This document shows positions 12,897-20,146 of a DNA stretch of 27,619 bases, piece by piece. The first letter of the stretch is position 1, and each line of letters starts with the position of its first letter. Made by a program: the position numbers and the translations under genes. This DNA is from JBCBXA01 sp039816825 (GTDB lineage Bacteria > Pseudomonadota > Alphaproteobacteria > Rhizobiales > Rhizobiaceae), in assembly GCA_039816825.1 (NCBI GenBank), contig JBCBXA010000036.1, positions 1 to 27,619 on the forward strand. The letters run 5' to 3'. The notes under the pieces are model-generated. The model worked only from the letters and a program-made list of their open reading frames with translations. It made no database searches and had not been told where the DNA came from.

Positions 12897-13139
12897 GGGT
12901 GCTCCGCGCAAAACAGGCGGTCGCGCGCCCAGCCAGGCACGGCCGCCAAAACTAGCAATATTGGGAACCGGTTGTTTAAGGGCCCCTATTCATCACGAGC
13001 GCCGCACCCGTGGGCCTTCAAAAAACAGGTTCTTCCTGAAGCGAATCGTTTCAAACGATATCGCTTCACCGATGAAAAGAGCCTCTAGGGCATTCCCCAA
13101 ACAATTACCACCCCCCAACATTCTGCATCTCGAACCAAC
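12897..13139. other. rpoB upstream region, probable promoter and leader
   Basis: No gene is supported here. The BCCT gene upstream ends with a strong terminator, so this stretch should contain the rpoBC promoter. I could not identify a convincing -35/-10 pair. The notable structure is the long inverted repeat at 13038-13067. Confidence 0.5.
13038..13067. repeat. 30-bp near-perfect inverted repeat upstream of rpoB
   Basis: The centre ATCGTTT-C-AAACGAT (13045-13059) is a perfect 7-1-7 inverted repeat. It is flanked by GAAGCGA (13038-13044) and TCGCTTC (13061-13067), which are also complementary, with one extra A at 13060. It may be an operator, a leader hairpin, or a copy of a dispersed intergenic element. 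Confidence 0.8.
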
Positions 13140-13168
13140 AAAAAGGGCCCCGGTCGCGACCGGGGCCC
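13140..13168 (-). terminator. intrinsic terminator of the BCCT gene
   Basis: A perfect 24-bp DNA palindrome (13145-13168, half-site GGGCCCCGGTCG) is followed on the minus strand by five T. It lies 32 bp after the BCCT stop codon. Confidence 0.88.
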
Positions 13169-13200
13169 GTGCCAACGCCATTTAAGGCACTGGCCGATGT

Positions 13201-14892
13201 CTACTCGGCAGGCGCTGCTGCCAGATCACCGCTATCCTGAGTGGTTGGAACTCCCGCGGCTTCGCGCCGGCTGTCATTGTAGATGGCTTTCACGAGTGCC
13301 ACGCACTGCAAGACCATAACAATCGAGAACGGGAATGCCCCGATGACCATGGCTGTCTGAATAGCCTTCAGACCACCGCCTCCCTGACCACCTGCGATCA
13401 GCAATGCGGCAACGACAAGACCTAAGGCAGCACCCCAGAAATAGATGTGAGGCTTGGCTTTGGGCCCCTCATCACCAGCCGCGTTGATCGTGTTCACGAT
13501 CAGAACAGCAGAGTCAGCCGTTGTGACCAGGTAAGTCATCAACAGGACCACGATAATGGCCGACATCGCCCATCCCAGAGCAGCACCAAGCATGTGCACC
13601 ACCATGGCGAAGATCTTGTCACCGTCGGACGCGCCGAAGATGGCCTCGCCGGCATCGCCATTGAGCGTAAGATCGATGGCTGTGCCACCGGCCCAAGTGA
13701 ACCACACAAAGCACATCAATGATGGAACAATCATCGCACCGAGCACAAATTCACGGATCGTGCGGCCTTTCGAGATCCTCGCAAGGAAGAGTCCGACGAA
13801 CGGAGCAAATGCGACCCACCACGCCCAGTAGAACACGCTCCAGGCGCCCTGCCAGCTTTCCAAATTGGCGGCGACAGAGCCCTCAACGCCGTCTGTACGC
13901 CAGACCGTGAACATCATGGCCGGCAACGCGACCAGATAGTCCCAGATCCCGACAAACAGGGCCTGCAGACCAAAGAAGGTTGAGCCGAACAACAGGAAGA
14001 AGCTCAGCAGGAAGATCGACAGTCCCATATTAAGGTTGGACAGCCATTTGATGCCTTTGCCCACGCCCGAAAGCGCTGAGAGCGTAGAAGCGCCCATGAT
14101 CACCAGAATGGCGACGATCACACCCAGAGTGTTCGCCGTTCCGCCATCATTGGTAAGGCCGCCGATGCCAATCCGCGTCAGGCCGGCAACGAACTGCTCG
14201 ACACCAAAGCCCAGCGTTTGAGCGACGCCCAGAATGGTCGCCACAACCGCAACAATGTCGATTATGTTGCCGAGCGGCCCGGACAGTGCCTTGCCGAACA
14301 AAGGTGTCAGCGAAGACCGCATGGTGAGTGGCAACCCTCGGCGGTAGCAGAAGAAGCCGAGCGACAGACCTGCGATCGCGTAACATGCCCAAGCACCAAG
14401 ACCCCAATGGAGGAACGACCATTTATAGGCATTGCGCACGTTCTCTGCTGTGCTGCCCTCAACCAACCCCTTGATGACTTCTGGGTTGTTTTGAAAGTGA
14501 TACACCGGTTCAGCGACGGCCCAGGTCAGCATGCCCACACCGATACCGGCGCCGAACATCATGGAGAACCAAGAGAAGTTGGAGAACTCCGGCTTGTCGC
14601 TTTCGACTCCCAGCTTCAGTCGCCCGGCTGCCGGCCATACGGCCAGAACCAGACACAGCAGCACAAACAACGCCACAATCCAGATGTACCAATAGGCGGT
14701 GTTGGCCAGAATGAAGCTGTTGATCGCATTCAGGATGCGCCCAGCTTGCTCTGGAAACACCACAGCCCACACCACAAGAGCGGCCACGATGAGTTTCGAC
14801 ACAACGGCAACGCTCTTACTGAAGCCAGAATAGAAGCCTGTGTCAGCCGTCTCGATGGGCAACTCCATCAGCGGCGGTTTGATTTCAGCCAT
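13201..14892 (-). CDS. BCCT-family transporter (betaine/carnitine/choline type)
   Basis: This predicted secondary transporter has 563 residues and about twelve membrane helices. It resembles carriers that import glycine betaine, choline, carnitine or related quaternary amines, usually for osmoprotection. Family marks are the glycine-rich MFGAGIGVG stretch at residues 112-120, followed by WAVAEPV, and the aromatic box WSVFYWAWW at 351-359, followed by FAPFVG and ARISKGRTIREF. The ATG at 14892 follows GGGGAGGA, which supports it over an upstream alternative start. The gene sits between rplL and rpoB with terminators on both sides, so it appears to be its own transcription unit. The exact substrate cannot be told from the sequence. 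Confidence 0.92.
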   Translation of the reverse strand: MAEIKPPLMELPIETADTGFYSGFSKSVAVVSKLIVAALVVWAVVFPEQAGRILNAINSFILANTAYWYIWIVALFVLLCLVLAVWPAAGRLKLGVESDKPEFSNFSWFSMMFGAGIGVGMLTWAVAEPVYHFQNNPEVIKGLVEGSTAENVRNAYKWSFLHWGLGAWACYAIAGLSLGFFCYRRGLPLTMRSSLTPLFGKALSGPLGNIIDIVAVVATILGVAQTLGFGVEQFVAGLTRIGIGGLTNDGGTANTLGVIVAILVIMGASTLSALSGVGKGIKWLSNLNMGLSIFLLSFFLLFGSTFFGLQALFVGIWDYLVALPAMMFTVWRTDGVEGSVAANLESWQGAWSVFYWAWWVAFAPFVGLFLARISKGRTIREFVLGAMIVPSLMCFVWFTWAGGTAIDLTLNGDAGEAIFGASDGDKIFAMVVHMLGAALGWAMSAIIVVLLMTYLVTTADSAVLIVNTINAAGDEGPKAKPHIYFWGAALGLVVAALLIAGGQGGGGLKAIQTAMVIGAFPFSIVMVLQCVALVKAIYNDSRREAAGVPTTQDSGDLAAAPAE

Positions 14893-15136
14893 GTCTAGAT
14901 CCTCCCCAAGGCTAGGGCGGCGAGGCTGAACGGTTTGTCGCACTGCGTCGAGGTTTTAAGAGGCGCTGATTTATGACGAAAACAGCGGCTTGGTCCCAAA
15001 ATCAGCAAGAGTTACACGTCTGCACGCTCAAATTGGGCGGACGTGATGTTGTGGATGACGCTGAAACCTCTTTTCAGAGCATTTGGACTCATCTGCAGTT
15101 CCGCTGGACTCATCTGCAGTGCGAAGAGATTCGCGC
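14893..15136. other. BCCT upstream region with putative regulatory sites
   Basis: No gene is supported. The stretch lies between the rplL terminator and the BCCT start. It holds a 21-bp-period direct repeat (15084-15120), a small GCGAA/TTCGC hairpin (15121-15134), and a weak promoter-like pair on the minus strand, TTGGGA and TCATAA with 17 bp between them. Confidence 0.5.
15084..15120 (+). repeat. two direct repeats of 16 bp with a 21-bp period
   Basis: TGGACTCATCTGCAGT occurs at 15084-15099 and 15105-15120 without mismatch. The 21-bp period equals two helical turns, the usual arrangement of adjacent activator or repressor sites. They lie about 190-230 bp upstream of the BCCT start. Confidence 0.78.
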
Positions 15137-15165
15137 AAAAAACCCCGCCAGCATAGCTGACGGGG
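15137..15165 (-). terminator. intrinsic terminator after rplL
   Basis: On the minus strand CCCCGTCAGC and GCTGGCGGGG form a 10-bp stem with one G-U pair and a three-base loop, followed by six T. It separates rplJL from the BCCT gene and from rpoBC. Confidence 0.88.
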
Positions 15166-15198
15166 CAATTGAGTGACGCGGACCTGCGTCGGGTCGAA

Positions 15199-15576
15199 CT
15201 ACTTGAGTTCGACGGTCGCACCAGCTTCTTCGAGCTTCTTCTTGAGCTCTTCGGCTTCGTCCTTGGACACGCCTTCTTTGACGGCCTTTGGAGCGCCTTC
15301 AACAAGGTCCTTGGCTTCTTTCAGGCCGAGACCTGTGATGCCGCGGACTTCCTTGATGACGTTGATTTTCTTGTCGCCAGCGGAGGCGAGGATCACGTCA
15401 AACTCGTCTTTCTCTGCAGCGGCTTCGCCACCGGCAGCAGCGCCTGGCATAGCGGCCATGGCAACTGGAGCAGCAGCAGACACGCCCCATTTTTCTTCGA
15501 GCATTTTGCTCAGTTCAGCGGCTTCCAGCACGGTCAGTGCGGAGAGGTCGTCAACGATCTTTTCGAGATCAGCCAT
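15199..15576 (-). CDS. rplL: 50S ribosomal protein L7/L12
   Basis: L7/L12 forms the flexible stalk that recruits translation GTPases. The product is 125 residues. It has the N-terminal dimerisation helices, an alanine- and glycine-rich hinge around residues 34-53, and the globular C-terminal domain containing GITGLGLKEAKDLVE. The ATG at 15576 is preceded by AAGGA. It follows rplJ by 51 bp. A strong terminator 34-62 bp after the stop suggests that most rplJL transcripts end here. Confidence 0.98.
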   Translation of the reverse strand: MADLEKIVDDLSALTVLEAAELSKMLEEKWGVSAAAPVAMAAMPGAAAGGEAAAEKDEFDVILASAGDKKINVIKEVRGITGLGLKEAKDLVEGAPKAVKEGVSKDEAEELKKKLEEAGATVELK

Positions 15577-15627
15577 TGTTCGATATCCTTGATGTCAGTT
15601 CGTATGTTTTTGGAGAAGCAAAGGCCG

Positions 15628-16143
15628 TCAGGCCGCATCCTTGTTCGCGTAGGCACCGAAAACGCGAGCAAGCTGCCCGGCTGGTGCGTTAACGACCTGC
15701 GCGATCTTGCCTGCTGGTGCCTGGACCAGACCGACAAGTTTGCCGCGCAGCTCGTCGAGCGACGGCATAGAGGCAAGCGCCTTCACACCATCGGCATCGA
15801 GGTTGGTTGCCCCCATCGCGCCACCCAGAACAACGAGTTTTTCGTTCTTCTTGGAGAAGTCGACGACGGCTTTCGGTGCCGCCACAGGATCTTCCGAATA
15901 GGCCAACACGGTTGGGCCTGTCAGAAGGTCCGCAATGTGCGCGGAGTCCGTTCCCTCGAGAGCAAGTTTGGCAAGACGGTTCTTTGCGACCTTTACCGTT
16001 CCGCCCGCCTCGCGCATGTTGGAGCGAAGCTCCGTCATGTCTGCGACGGTCAAACCGGCATAGTGGGCCACCACGACAGCACCGGAGGTCTTGAAGACCT
16101 CGTGCATCTCGGCGACGAATTCGCGTTTTTCCGCTCTTTCCAC
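15628..16143 (-). CDS. rplJ: 50S ribosomal protein L10
   Basis: L10 anchors the L7/L12 dimers to the ribosome. I place the start at the GTG at 16143, giving 171 residues beginning MERAEKREFVAEM. A second GTG two codons upstream (16149) touches the AGGAG sequence and leaves no spacing, whereas the chosen GTG has five bases. The MxRAEKREF N terminus is also what I expect of alphaproteobacterial L10. The C-terminal helix that binds L12 is present. In other bacteria the L10-L12 complex represses its own mRNA through a structured leader, and a long hairpin-rich leader is present here. Confidence 0.96.
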   Translation of the reverse strand: MERAEKREFVAEMHEVFKTSGAVVVAHYAGLTVADMTELRSNMREAGGTVKVAKNRLAKLALEGTDSAHIADLLTGPTVLAYSEDPVAAPKAVVDFSKKNEKLVVLGGAMGATNLDADGVKALASMPSLDELRGKLVGLVQAPAGKIAQVVNAPAGQLARVFGAYANKDAA

Positions 16144-16443
16144 TGCCACTCCTTCACCGGCTCAAAAAGCCGGATCATGGCCAAGTCACAAGCGCGAGCC
16201 TGCTCTTTGGCCGGGTTGTCATTTGCGATGGAACGAAAATCTTCGGACCACCACGGTTGGGGTCCTGCCCCCTTGGCAACCCGATCAGGCAGTAAGCCTG
16301 AGAGTGCAAGGTATGGATCGAACAAGCCTTGAGAGGCTGAACTGTTCATCACCGTCTGTGCAGGAGATTAAGAGGAGCCGATCTCTCGGCCTTGGCCCTC
16401 ACCTGCAGTCTTGGACAGGGTGCGCACTAACGCGCGCCACGGT
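16144..16443 (-). promoter_or_regulatory. structured rplJL leader RNA (putative L10 leader)
   Basis: About 290 nt separate the candidate promoter from rplJ. Three hairpins are visible: AGCCT/AGGCT with outer GAACA/TGTTC pairs at 16320-16347, CAGGC/GCCTG at 16286-16300, and CCGGCT/AGCCGG at 16157-16173. The last lies just upstream of the ribosome binding site. A long structured leader is the expected place for autogenous control by L10-L12. The exact protein-binding fold was not identified. Confidence 0.5.
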
Positions 16444-16471
16444 GTAATACAGAACGAGAGAGCGTTTGCAA
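16444..16471 (-). promoter_or_regulatory. candidate rplJL promoter
   Basis: On the minus strand TTGCAA (16471-16466) and TATTAC (16449-16444) are separated by 16 bp. An 8-bp inverted repeat at 16467-16491 overlaps the -35 element. Confidence 0.5.
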
Positions 16472-16491
16472 TGGGGTCGGGAGCCATTGCA
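16467..16491. repeat. inverted repeat over the rplJL -35 box
   Basis: TGCAATGG (16467-16474) and CCATTGCA (16484-16491) are perfect inverted repeats with nine bases between them. The geometry resembles an operator for a dimeric regulator. Confidence 0.65.
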
Positions 16492-16539
16492 TGATTTAGA
16501 GGCATCTACTGGCACCAGCAGATCGGGGATTGAGGTACA

Positions 16540-16725
16540 ATGGATGATAGTCAGAGATTTGAGAAAATCCACAGCGTTATCAAAGATGCAACTGCGCCAC
16601 ATGTCAGAGCCGTCGCAGTTCGCACTGCTCTACGTGTCTTTCCACAGGCCATATCAATCCCAAAGGAAACCAGAGATGATCACAATTTTCTGCTCCAGAT
16701 TTTGTCCAATTCTGGCATATTCTGA
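16540..16725 (+). CDS. short ORF, possible N-terminal piece of the gap-split gene
   Basis: This frame encodes 61 residues beginning MDDSQRFEKI. A TTGAGGT ribosome binding site lies five bases before the ATG. The segment RAVAVRTALRVFP looks like the N terminus of a group of uncharacterised alphaproteobacterial proteins, as far as I remember them. The protein after the gap resembles the rest of that group. All three forward frames carry a stop between here and the gap, so either the gene is broken or the contig end is unreliable. It may also be an independent small gene. Confidence 0.4.
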   Translation: MDDSQRFEKIHSVIKDATAPHVRAVAVRTALRVFPQAISIPKETRDDHNFLLQILSNSGIF

Positions 16726-16757
16726 CTTGATATTTTGATGCGATTACCCTAGCTAAG

Positions 16758-16767
16758 NNNNNNNNNN
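16758..16767. other. assembly gap (10 N)
   Basis: Ten unknown bases mark a contig join whose true length is not given. It interrupts the plus-strand region between rplJ and the nuclease gene. Any claim about continuity across it is uncertain. Confidence 0.99.
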
Positions 16768-16769
16768 CA

Positions 16770-18245
16770 ATTATTGATGGAGCAATTTATAATGCAACTG
16801 ACTCCATTGTCTCAGCATTAGAAGCGCTAGCCGACGCTCGAAGTCAAGTCATTGTTTCGGCTGCAAATGATGCGATCTCAGCTACTGCTACCGCCGTCGC
16901 CAGCAATGAAAGCGCGGCATCTTCCGCGGCTTTGGATGCAGCGCTGTTTGATGCTCGACGCGACCTAACAGGGAAGAATAATGGCATATTCTTCACGCCA
17001 CTATTTCCTGACGGAAATACTCTCGGTCAATTGGCGATTGAAACCCTTCGATACTCGCGAAATGTTCAATACATGCACCCTGCAACAAGTATTTTTATAA
17101 AATGGTGGGAGAGCTTGCTCTCTAGCACCGATCAAACCCTGTTTGGCGAAAAGCTAGATCTAGAACTGGCCCAACAGCCACCGGAATTTTGGGGAGATGG
17201 TGTCAATGATTTCGAACCGCACGACACCTTTGACCGGATCTATCAGTTGCTTTTCAAGGAAACGAGTAAAGGGCCACCAGTAGAAGATGAGCCAGAACAC
17301 GCCCTAGAACAGCGCCCCGCGCCCTACACCTTCGTCGAACGCGACGGCAAGCTGGACGCTGTCCCTCTGGACAACACAGCGACCGACGAGGACGTCGCCG
17401 CGGATCTGCACGCCGAGACTTTGCGCAATCTTGAAGAGTTGCAGGACCGGCTGAAAGCCACTCAAGCGCCAGACTGGCTGATGAGAACCCTGGGGCGCTT
17501 GGCCGAGGCATTGGGTGAAGACTTGTCTGCAATTAAGCCGGGCACTCTTCTCTCACGCCTCAATGCACTCGAAACGGCCGAAATCTCTTACAATAGCGAC
17601 GAAGGCCGTAGGGAAGTCAGCGCTGATGTGCCGGCCGCCATCTCTGCCCTCGCCGAAGACCTACGCGATCTACGCACCTTCTTCCCCGCATTGAGGGAAG
17701 CGGAGGCCAGAAGGATTGGGTTTGACGTTGCGGACAGTGACTTGGAAGCGGTATCGGCGGGGCTGAAACGGGTTGCCGATGCAGGCGAGGCATCCGATGC
17801 GCTGACAGATGCGGCACGTGTTGCAGCACGCGAATTTGAAGCCGAAGCAGACAGCCAGCTCGAAGTCATCGCAACGTCGAGCAATGACGGCTTGGTAGCA
17901 CAGGCCCGCATTTCCGCGTCCAGGTCTCTCGCTCGAGGCCTACAGACCAGCCGCAATATGGTCGCCGCCACAGCTGCGGCCCTCCAGAAAATCATCGACA
18001 AAATACCGACAGACACACTTGAGGCGATCAAGGATGCTTTGGAGACAGGCGGCATTCACCAACTGGCCGCTGGCGAAAGATACGCTTTGGCCGCGTTGCT
18101 GGTTGCCTTGGCCGGTCCATTGGGTACCCTTGCTGCATTCAGCGCGCCTTCTCGTATCCTGCACAAAAGACTTGTCCAGATGATCGACGCTGAGCTCAAA
18201 CGCCGGGCCGATGGCGATAGAGGCGACGATAGCAATGCCGCCTAG
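16770..18245 (+). CDS. large protein of unknown function, 5' end lost in the assembly gap
   Basis: The frame is open from the gap to TAG at 18243-18245, at least 491 residues. It starts with an alanine- and serine-rich stretch, then has an aromatic-rich block with FIKWWESLL and PPEFWGDGVNDFE. A GKLDAVPLD motif follows, then long helical, acidic and alanine-rich segments. A single hydrophobic segment, coded at about 18080-18160, lies near the C terminus. The pattern resembles uncharacterised alphaproteobacterial proteins, from memory only. No catalytic motif is visible. The first 150 bp after the gap are richer in A and T than the neighbouring housekeeping genes. Its stop overlaps the stop of the opposing nuclease gene. 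Confidence 0.75.
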   Translation: MIDGAIYNATDSIVSALEALADARSQVIVSAANDAISATATAVASNESAASSAALDAALFDARRDLTGKNNGIFFTPLFPDGNTLGQLAIETLRYSRNVQYMHPATSIFIKWWESLLSSTDQTLFGEKLDLELAQQPPEFWGDGVNDFEPHDTFDRIYQLLFKETSKGPPVEDEPEHALEQRPAPYTFVERDGKLDAVPLDNTATDEDVAADLHAETLRNLEELQDRLKATQAPDWLMRTLGRLAEALGEDLSAIKPGTLLSRLNALETAEISYNSDEGRREVSADVPAAISALAEDLRDLRTFFPALREAEARRIGFDVADSDLEAVSAGLKRVADAGEASDALTDAARVAAREFEAEADSQLEVIATSSNDGLVAQARISASRSLARGLQTSRNMVAATAAALQKIIDKIPTDTLEAIKDALETGGIHQLAAGERYALAALLVALAGPLGTLAAFSAPSRILHKRLVQMIDAELKRRADGDRGDDSNAA

Positions 18246-18772
18246 TCATCCGTGTCAGGCAAAGGCGCCCGCTCGAACCTTGCCTGCCCGCCCGTCGCTC
18301 CCACGCTTGACAGAGCCACATCGCCATATGGCTCAGCGTAGCCCTCAGCCACCAGCCAATCGTTGATGTTCTCGCCGTCGAGGAAGATCTCTGCCAGATA
18401 GCGTCCGTATTTGCCGGTTTTGTCTTTGATTGTGCAGATAACCACGTCTTCGCCAAGCACGCGGCGGCGGAGGGCGTCCCTAGCGCTAAGTCCTTCAGAG
18501 CGCTCAGCACCCCTCACCTCTGGCGCATCGATGCCATACAGCCGCAGGCGCTCATCTCGTCGCCAGGTTTTGAATCCAAGATCAACATCCGCCGTAACGG
18601 TATCGCCGTCATAGACCTCGGTGATGATAGCCCGATAGGCGTAGAGCCCACAGTCTTCAGGCGCACGCGCAGGCTCAAGCGACCGCGCCTCCACCGGTGC
18701 AACAGCGATCAGCCATCCCAGTACGGCGGTGACTATGAGGGCGTTGAGGAAGGAATCAGCAATCCGGGCCAT
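18242..18772 (-). CDS. secreted staphylococcal-nuclease-like (thermonuclease) protein
   Basis: The 176-residue product has an N-terminal hydrophobic signal or anchor segment (about residues 9-29) and then an SNase-fold domain. The active-site residues of the family can be placed: D55 in YDGDT, R77, D82 and E85 in RLRLYGIDAPE, and R124 in GKYGR. These match S. aureus nuclease D21, R35, D40, E43 and R87. Calcium-dependent cleavage of DNA or RNA outside the cytoplasm is therefore expected. The ATG at 18772 gives the signal peptide; no strong ribosome binding site is seen. The upstream TTG lies in the rplA terminator and is rejected. It interrupts the rplA-rplJ junction and converges on the gene at 16770. 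Confidence 0.85.
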   Translation of the reverse strand: MARIADSFLNALIVTAVLGWLIAVAPVEARSLEPARAPEDCGLYAYRAIITEVYDGDTVTADVDLGFKTWRRDERLRLYGIDAPEVRGAERSEGLSARDALRRRVLGEDVVICTIKDKTGKYGRYLAEIFLDGENINDWLVAEGYAEPYGDVALSSVGATGGQARFERAPLPDTDD

Positions 18773-18803
18773 GCGCGAGCGTTGCGCTGCCCAATGGCAA
18801 AAG

Positions 18804-18837
18804 AAAAGCCCCGGCGAAACCAATCGCCGGGGCTTTT
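18804..18837 (-). terminator. intrinsic terminator after rplA
   Basis: AAAAGCCCCGGCGA and its exact complement form a 14-bp perfect stem with a six-base loop. T runs follow on both strands. It lies 22 bp after the rplA stop, so rplKA ends here rather than reading into rplJL. Confidence 0.9.
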
Positions 18838-18858
18838 CAAAATCAGTTTTGACTCAGC

Positions 18859-19560
18859 CTACTCAGCGGCAAGCACGCTCGATGGATCCAGCTTCATGCC
18901 GGGGCCCATGGTTGTGCTGACGGCGACGCGCTTGATGTAGGTGCCCTTGGCGCCGGATGGCTTGGCCTTGGCGACAGCATCAACGAATGCACGAACGTTC
19001 TCTTCAATGGCCTTTGCGTCGAAGCTGGCTTTGCCAACACCGGCATGGACGATGCCGGCCTTCTCAACGCGGAATTCTACCGAACCGCCTTTGGCGTCTT
19101 CGACAGCTTTCTTCACGTCGGGCGTCACGGTGCCAACGCGCGGGTTTGGCATCAGACCGCGGGGTCCCAGCACCTTACCGAGGCGGCCAACAAGGCCCAT
19201 CATGTCTGGCGTCGCGATGATACGATCGAACGGAATGTCACCGCCCTGGATCTGCTCCATCAGGTCTTCAGCGCCAACCTTGTCGGCACCAGCGGCCTTG
19301 GCCTCTTCCGCTTTGTCGTCCTTTGCAAATACCGCGACGCGAACGGTCTTGCCCGTGCCGTTTGGCATGGACACAACACCGCGCACCATCTGATCGGCAT
19401 GGCGTGGGTCAACACCGAGGTTCATCGCCACTTCGACTGTCTCATCGAATTTGGACGTTGCAAGGCCTTTGAGCGTCGTGACGGCTTCAGACAGATCGTA
19501 GAGCTTGTCGCGATCAACGGCTTCAACAGCCGCTTTTGCACGTTTGGTCAGTTTTGCCAT
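18859..19560 (-). CDS. rplA: 50S ribosomal protein L1
   Basis: L1 forms the mobile stalk by the E site and in many bacteria represses translation of the rplKA mRNA. The product is 233 residues and contains the family stretch GPRGLMPNPRVGTVT. The ATG at 19560 follows GGAGG at eight bases, and that site lies inside the end of rplK. The two genes are only three bases apart, which indicates translational coupling. The terminator at 18804-18837 ends the transcript. Confidence 0.98.
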   Translation of the reverse strand: MAKLTKRAKAAVEAVDRDKLYDLSEAVTTLKGLATSKFDETVEVAMNLGVDPRHADQMVRGVVSMPNGTGKTVRVAVFAKDDKAEEAKAAGADKVGAEDLMEQIQGGDIPFDRIIATPDMMGLVGRLGKVLGPRGLMPNPRVGTVTPDVKKAVEDAKGGSVEFRVEKAGIVHAGVGKASFDAKAIEENVRAFVDAVAKAKPSGAKGTYIKRVAVSTTMGPGMKLDPSSVLAAE

Positions 19561-19563
19561 CGA

Positions 19564-19992
19564 TTAGCCCTCCACCTTCAGGCCCATGGAGCGGGCGGAG
19601 CCTTCGACCTGCAGCATGGCTGCTTCAATGTCGTTGGCGTTGAGGTCTTTCATCTTCAGTTCAGCGATCTCACGCACCTTGTCGCGGGACACCGTGCCAG
19701 CGGATGCGCGACCAGGTGTTTGACCACCCTTTTGCAGACCGGCGGCCTTCTTCAACAGATAAGACGCGGGCGGCGTCTTCATCTCAAAGGTGAAGGACTT
19801 GTCCTGGAAGATGGTAATGGTCACAGGCACTGGCGCGCCTTTTTCCATTTCCTGGGTCTGTGCGTTGAACGCTTTACAGAATTCCATGATGTTCAGGCCG
19901 CGCTGACCGAGAGCGGGACCGATGGGCGGTGACGGCGATGCATTGCCGGCGGGCACCTGAAGCTTCAGGTAGCCCTGGATTTTCTTGGCCAT
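19564..19992 (-). CDS. rplK: 50S ribosomal protein L11
   Basis: L11 forms the GTPase-associated centre with 23S rRNA and is needed for the stringent response through RelA/SpoT-type enzymes. The product has 142 residues. It carries the proline-rich N-terminal PPIGPALGQRG segment and the C-terminal RNA-binding domain with GTVSRDKVREIAELKMKDLN. The ATG at 19992 follows a weak GGAAA site. The upstream 154-bp spacer to nusG holds no gene and could contain an L1-binding leader, which I could not delimit. Confidence 0.98.
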   Translation of the reverse strand: MAKKIQGYLKLQVPAGNASPSPPIGPALGQRGLNIMEFCKAFNAQTQEMEKGAPVPVTITIFQDKSFTFEMKTPPASYLLKKAAGLQKGGQTPGRASAGTVSRDKVREIAELKMKDLNANDIEAAMLQVEGSARSMGLKVEG

Positions 19993-20146
19993 ATTGGCTG
20001 CTTTCCATTTGTGCCAGTCGAGCCCCTCTCATGACAGCGAGGCAACAACGAGCGGTTGCAGTTTGCGGTGCGGTTACCAGGATCGGCCAGACCCCTTCCC
20101 CTCCCGCAGTTTTCTCCCGACGGCGAACCGACAGGAAACTTGTACG

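Noticed and set aside
12897..12911. Upstream TTG start for rpoB adding five residues
   Set aside because: The GGAG ribosome binding site lies inside this extension and fits the ATG at 12896.
14893..14943. 17-residue N-terminal extension of the BCCT protein
   Set aside because: The GGGGAGGA site lies just upstream of the ATG at 14892 and would be inside the extension.
15169..16332. 387-residue plus-strand frame over rplL and rplJ
   Set aside because: It is antisense to two certain ribosomal protein genes and lacks any domain.
16540..18823. Prophage or transposon between rplJ and rplA
   Set aside because: No integrase, transposase, terminal repeats or attachment duplication is visible. The nuclease alone is not enough.
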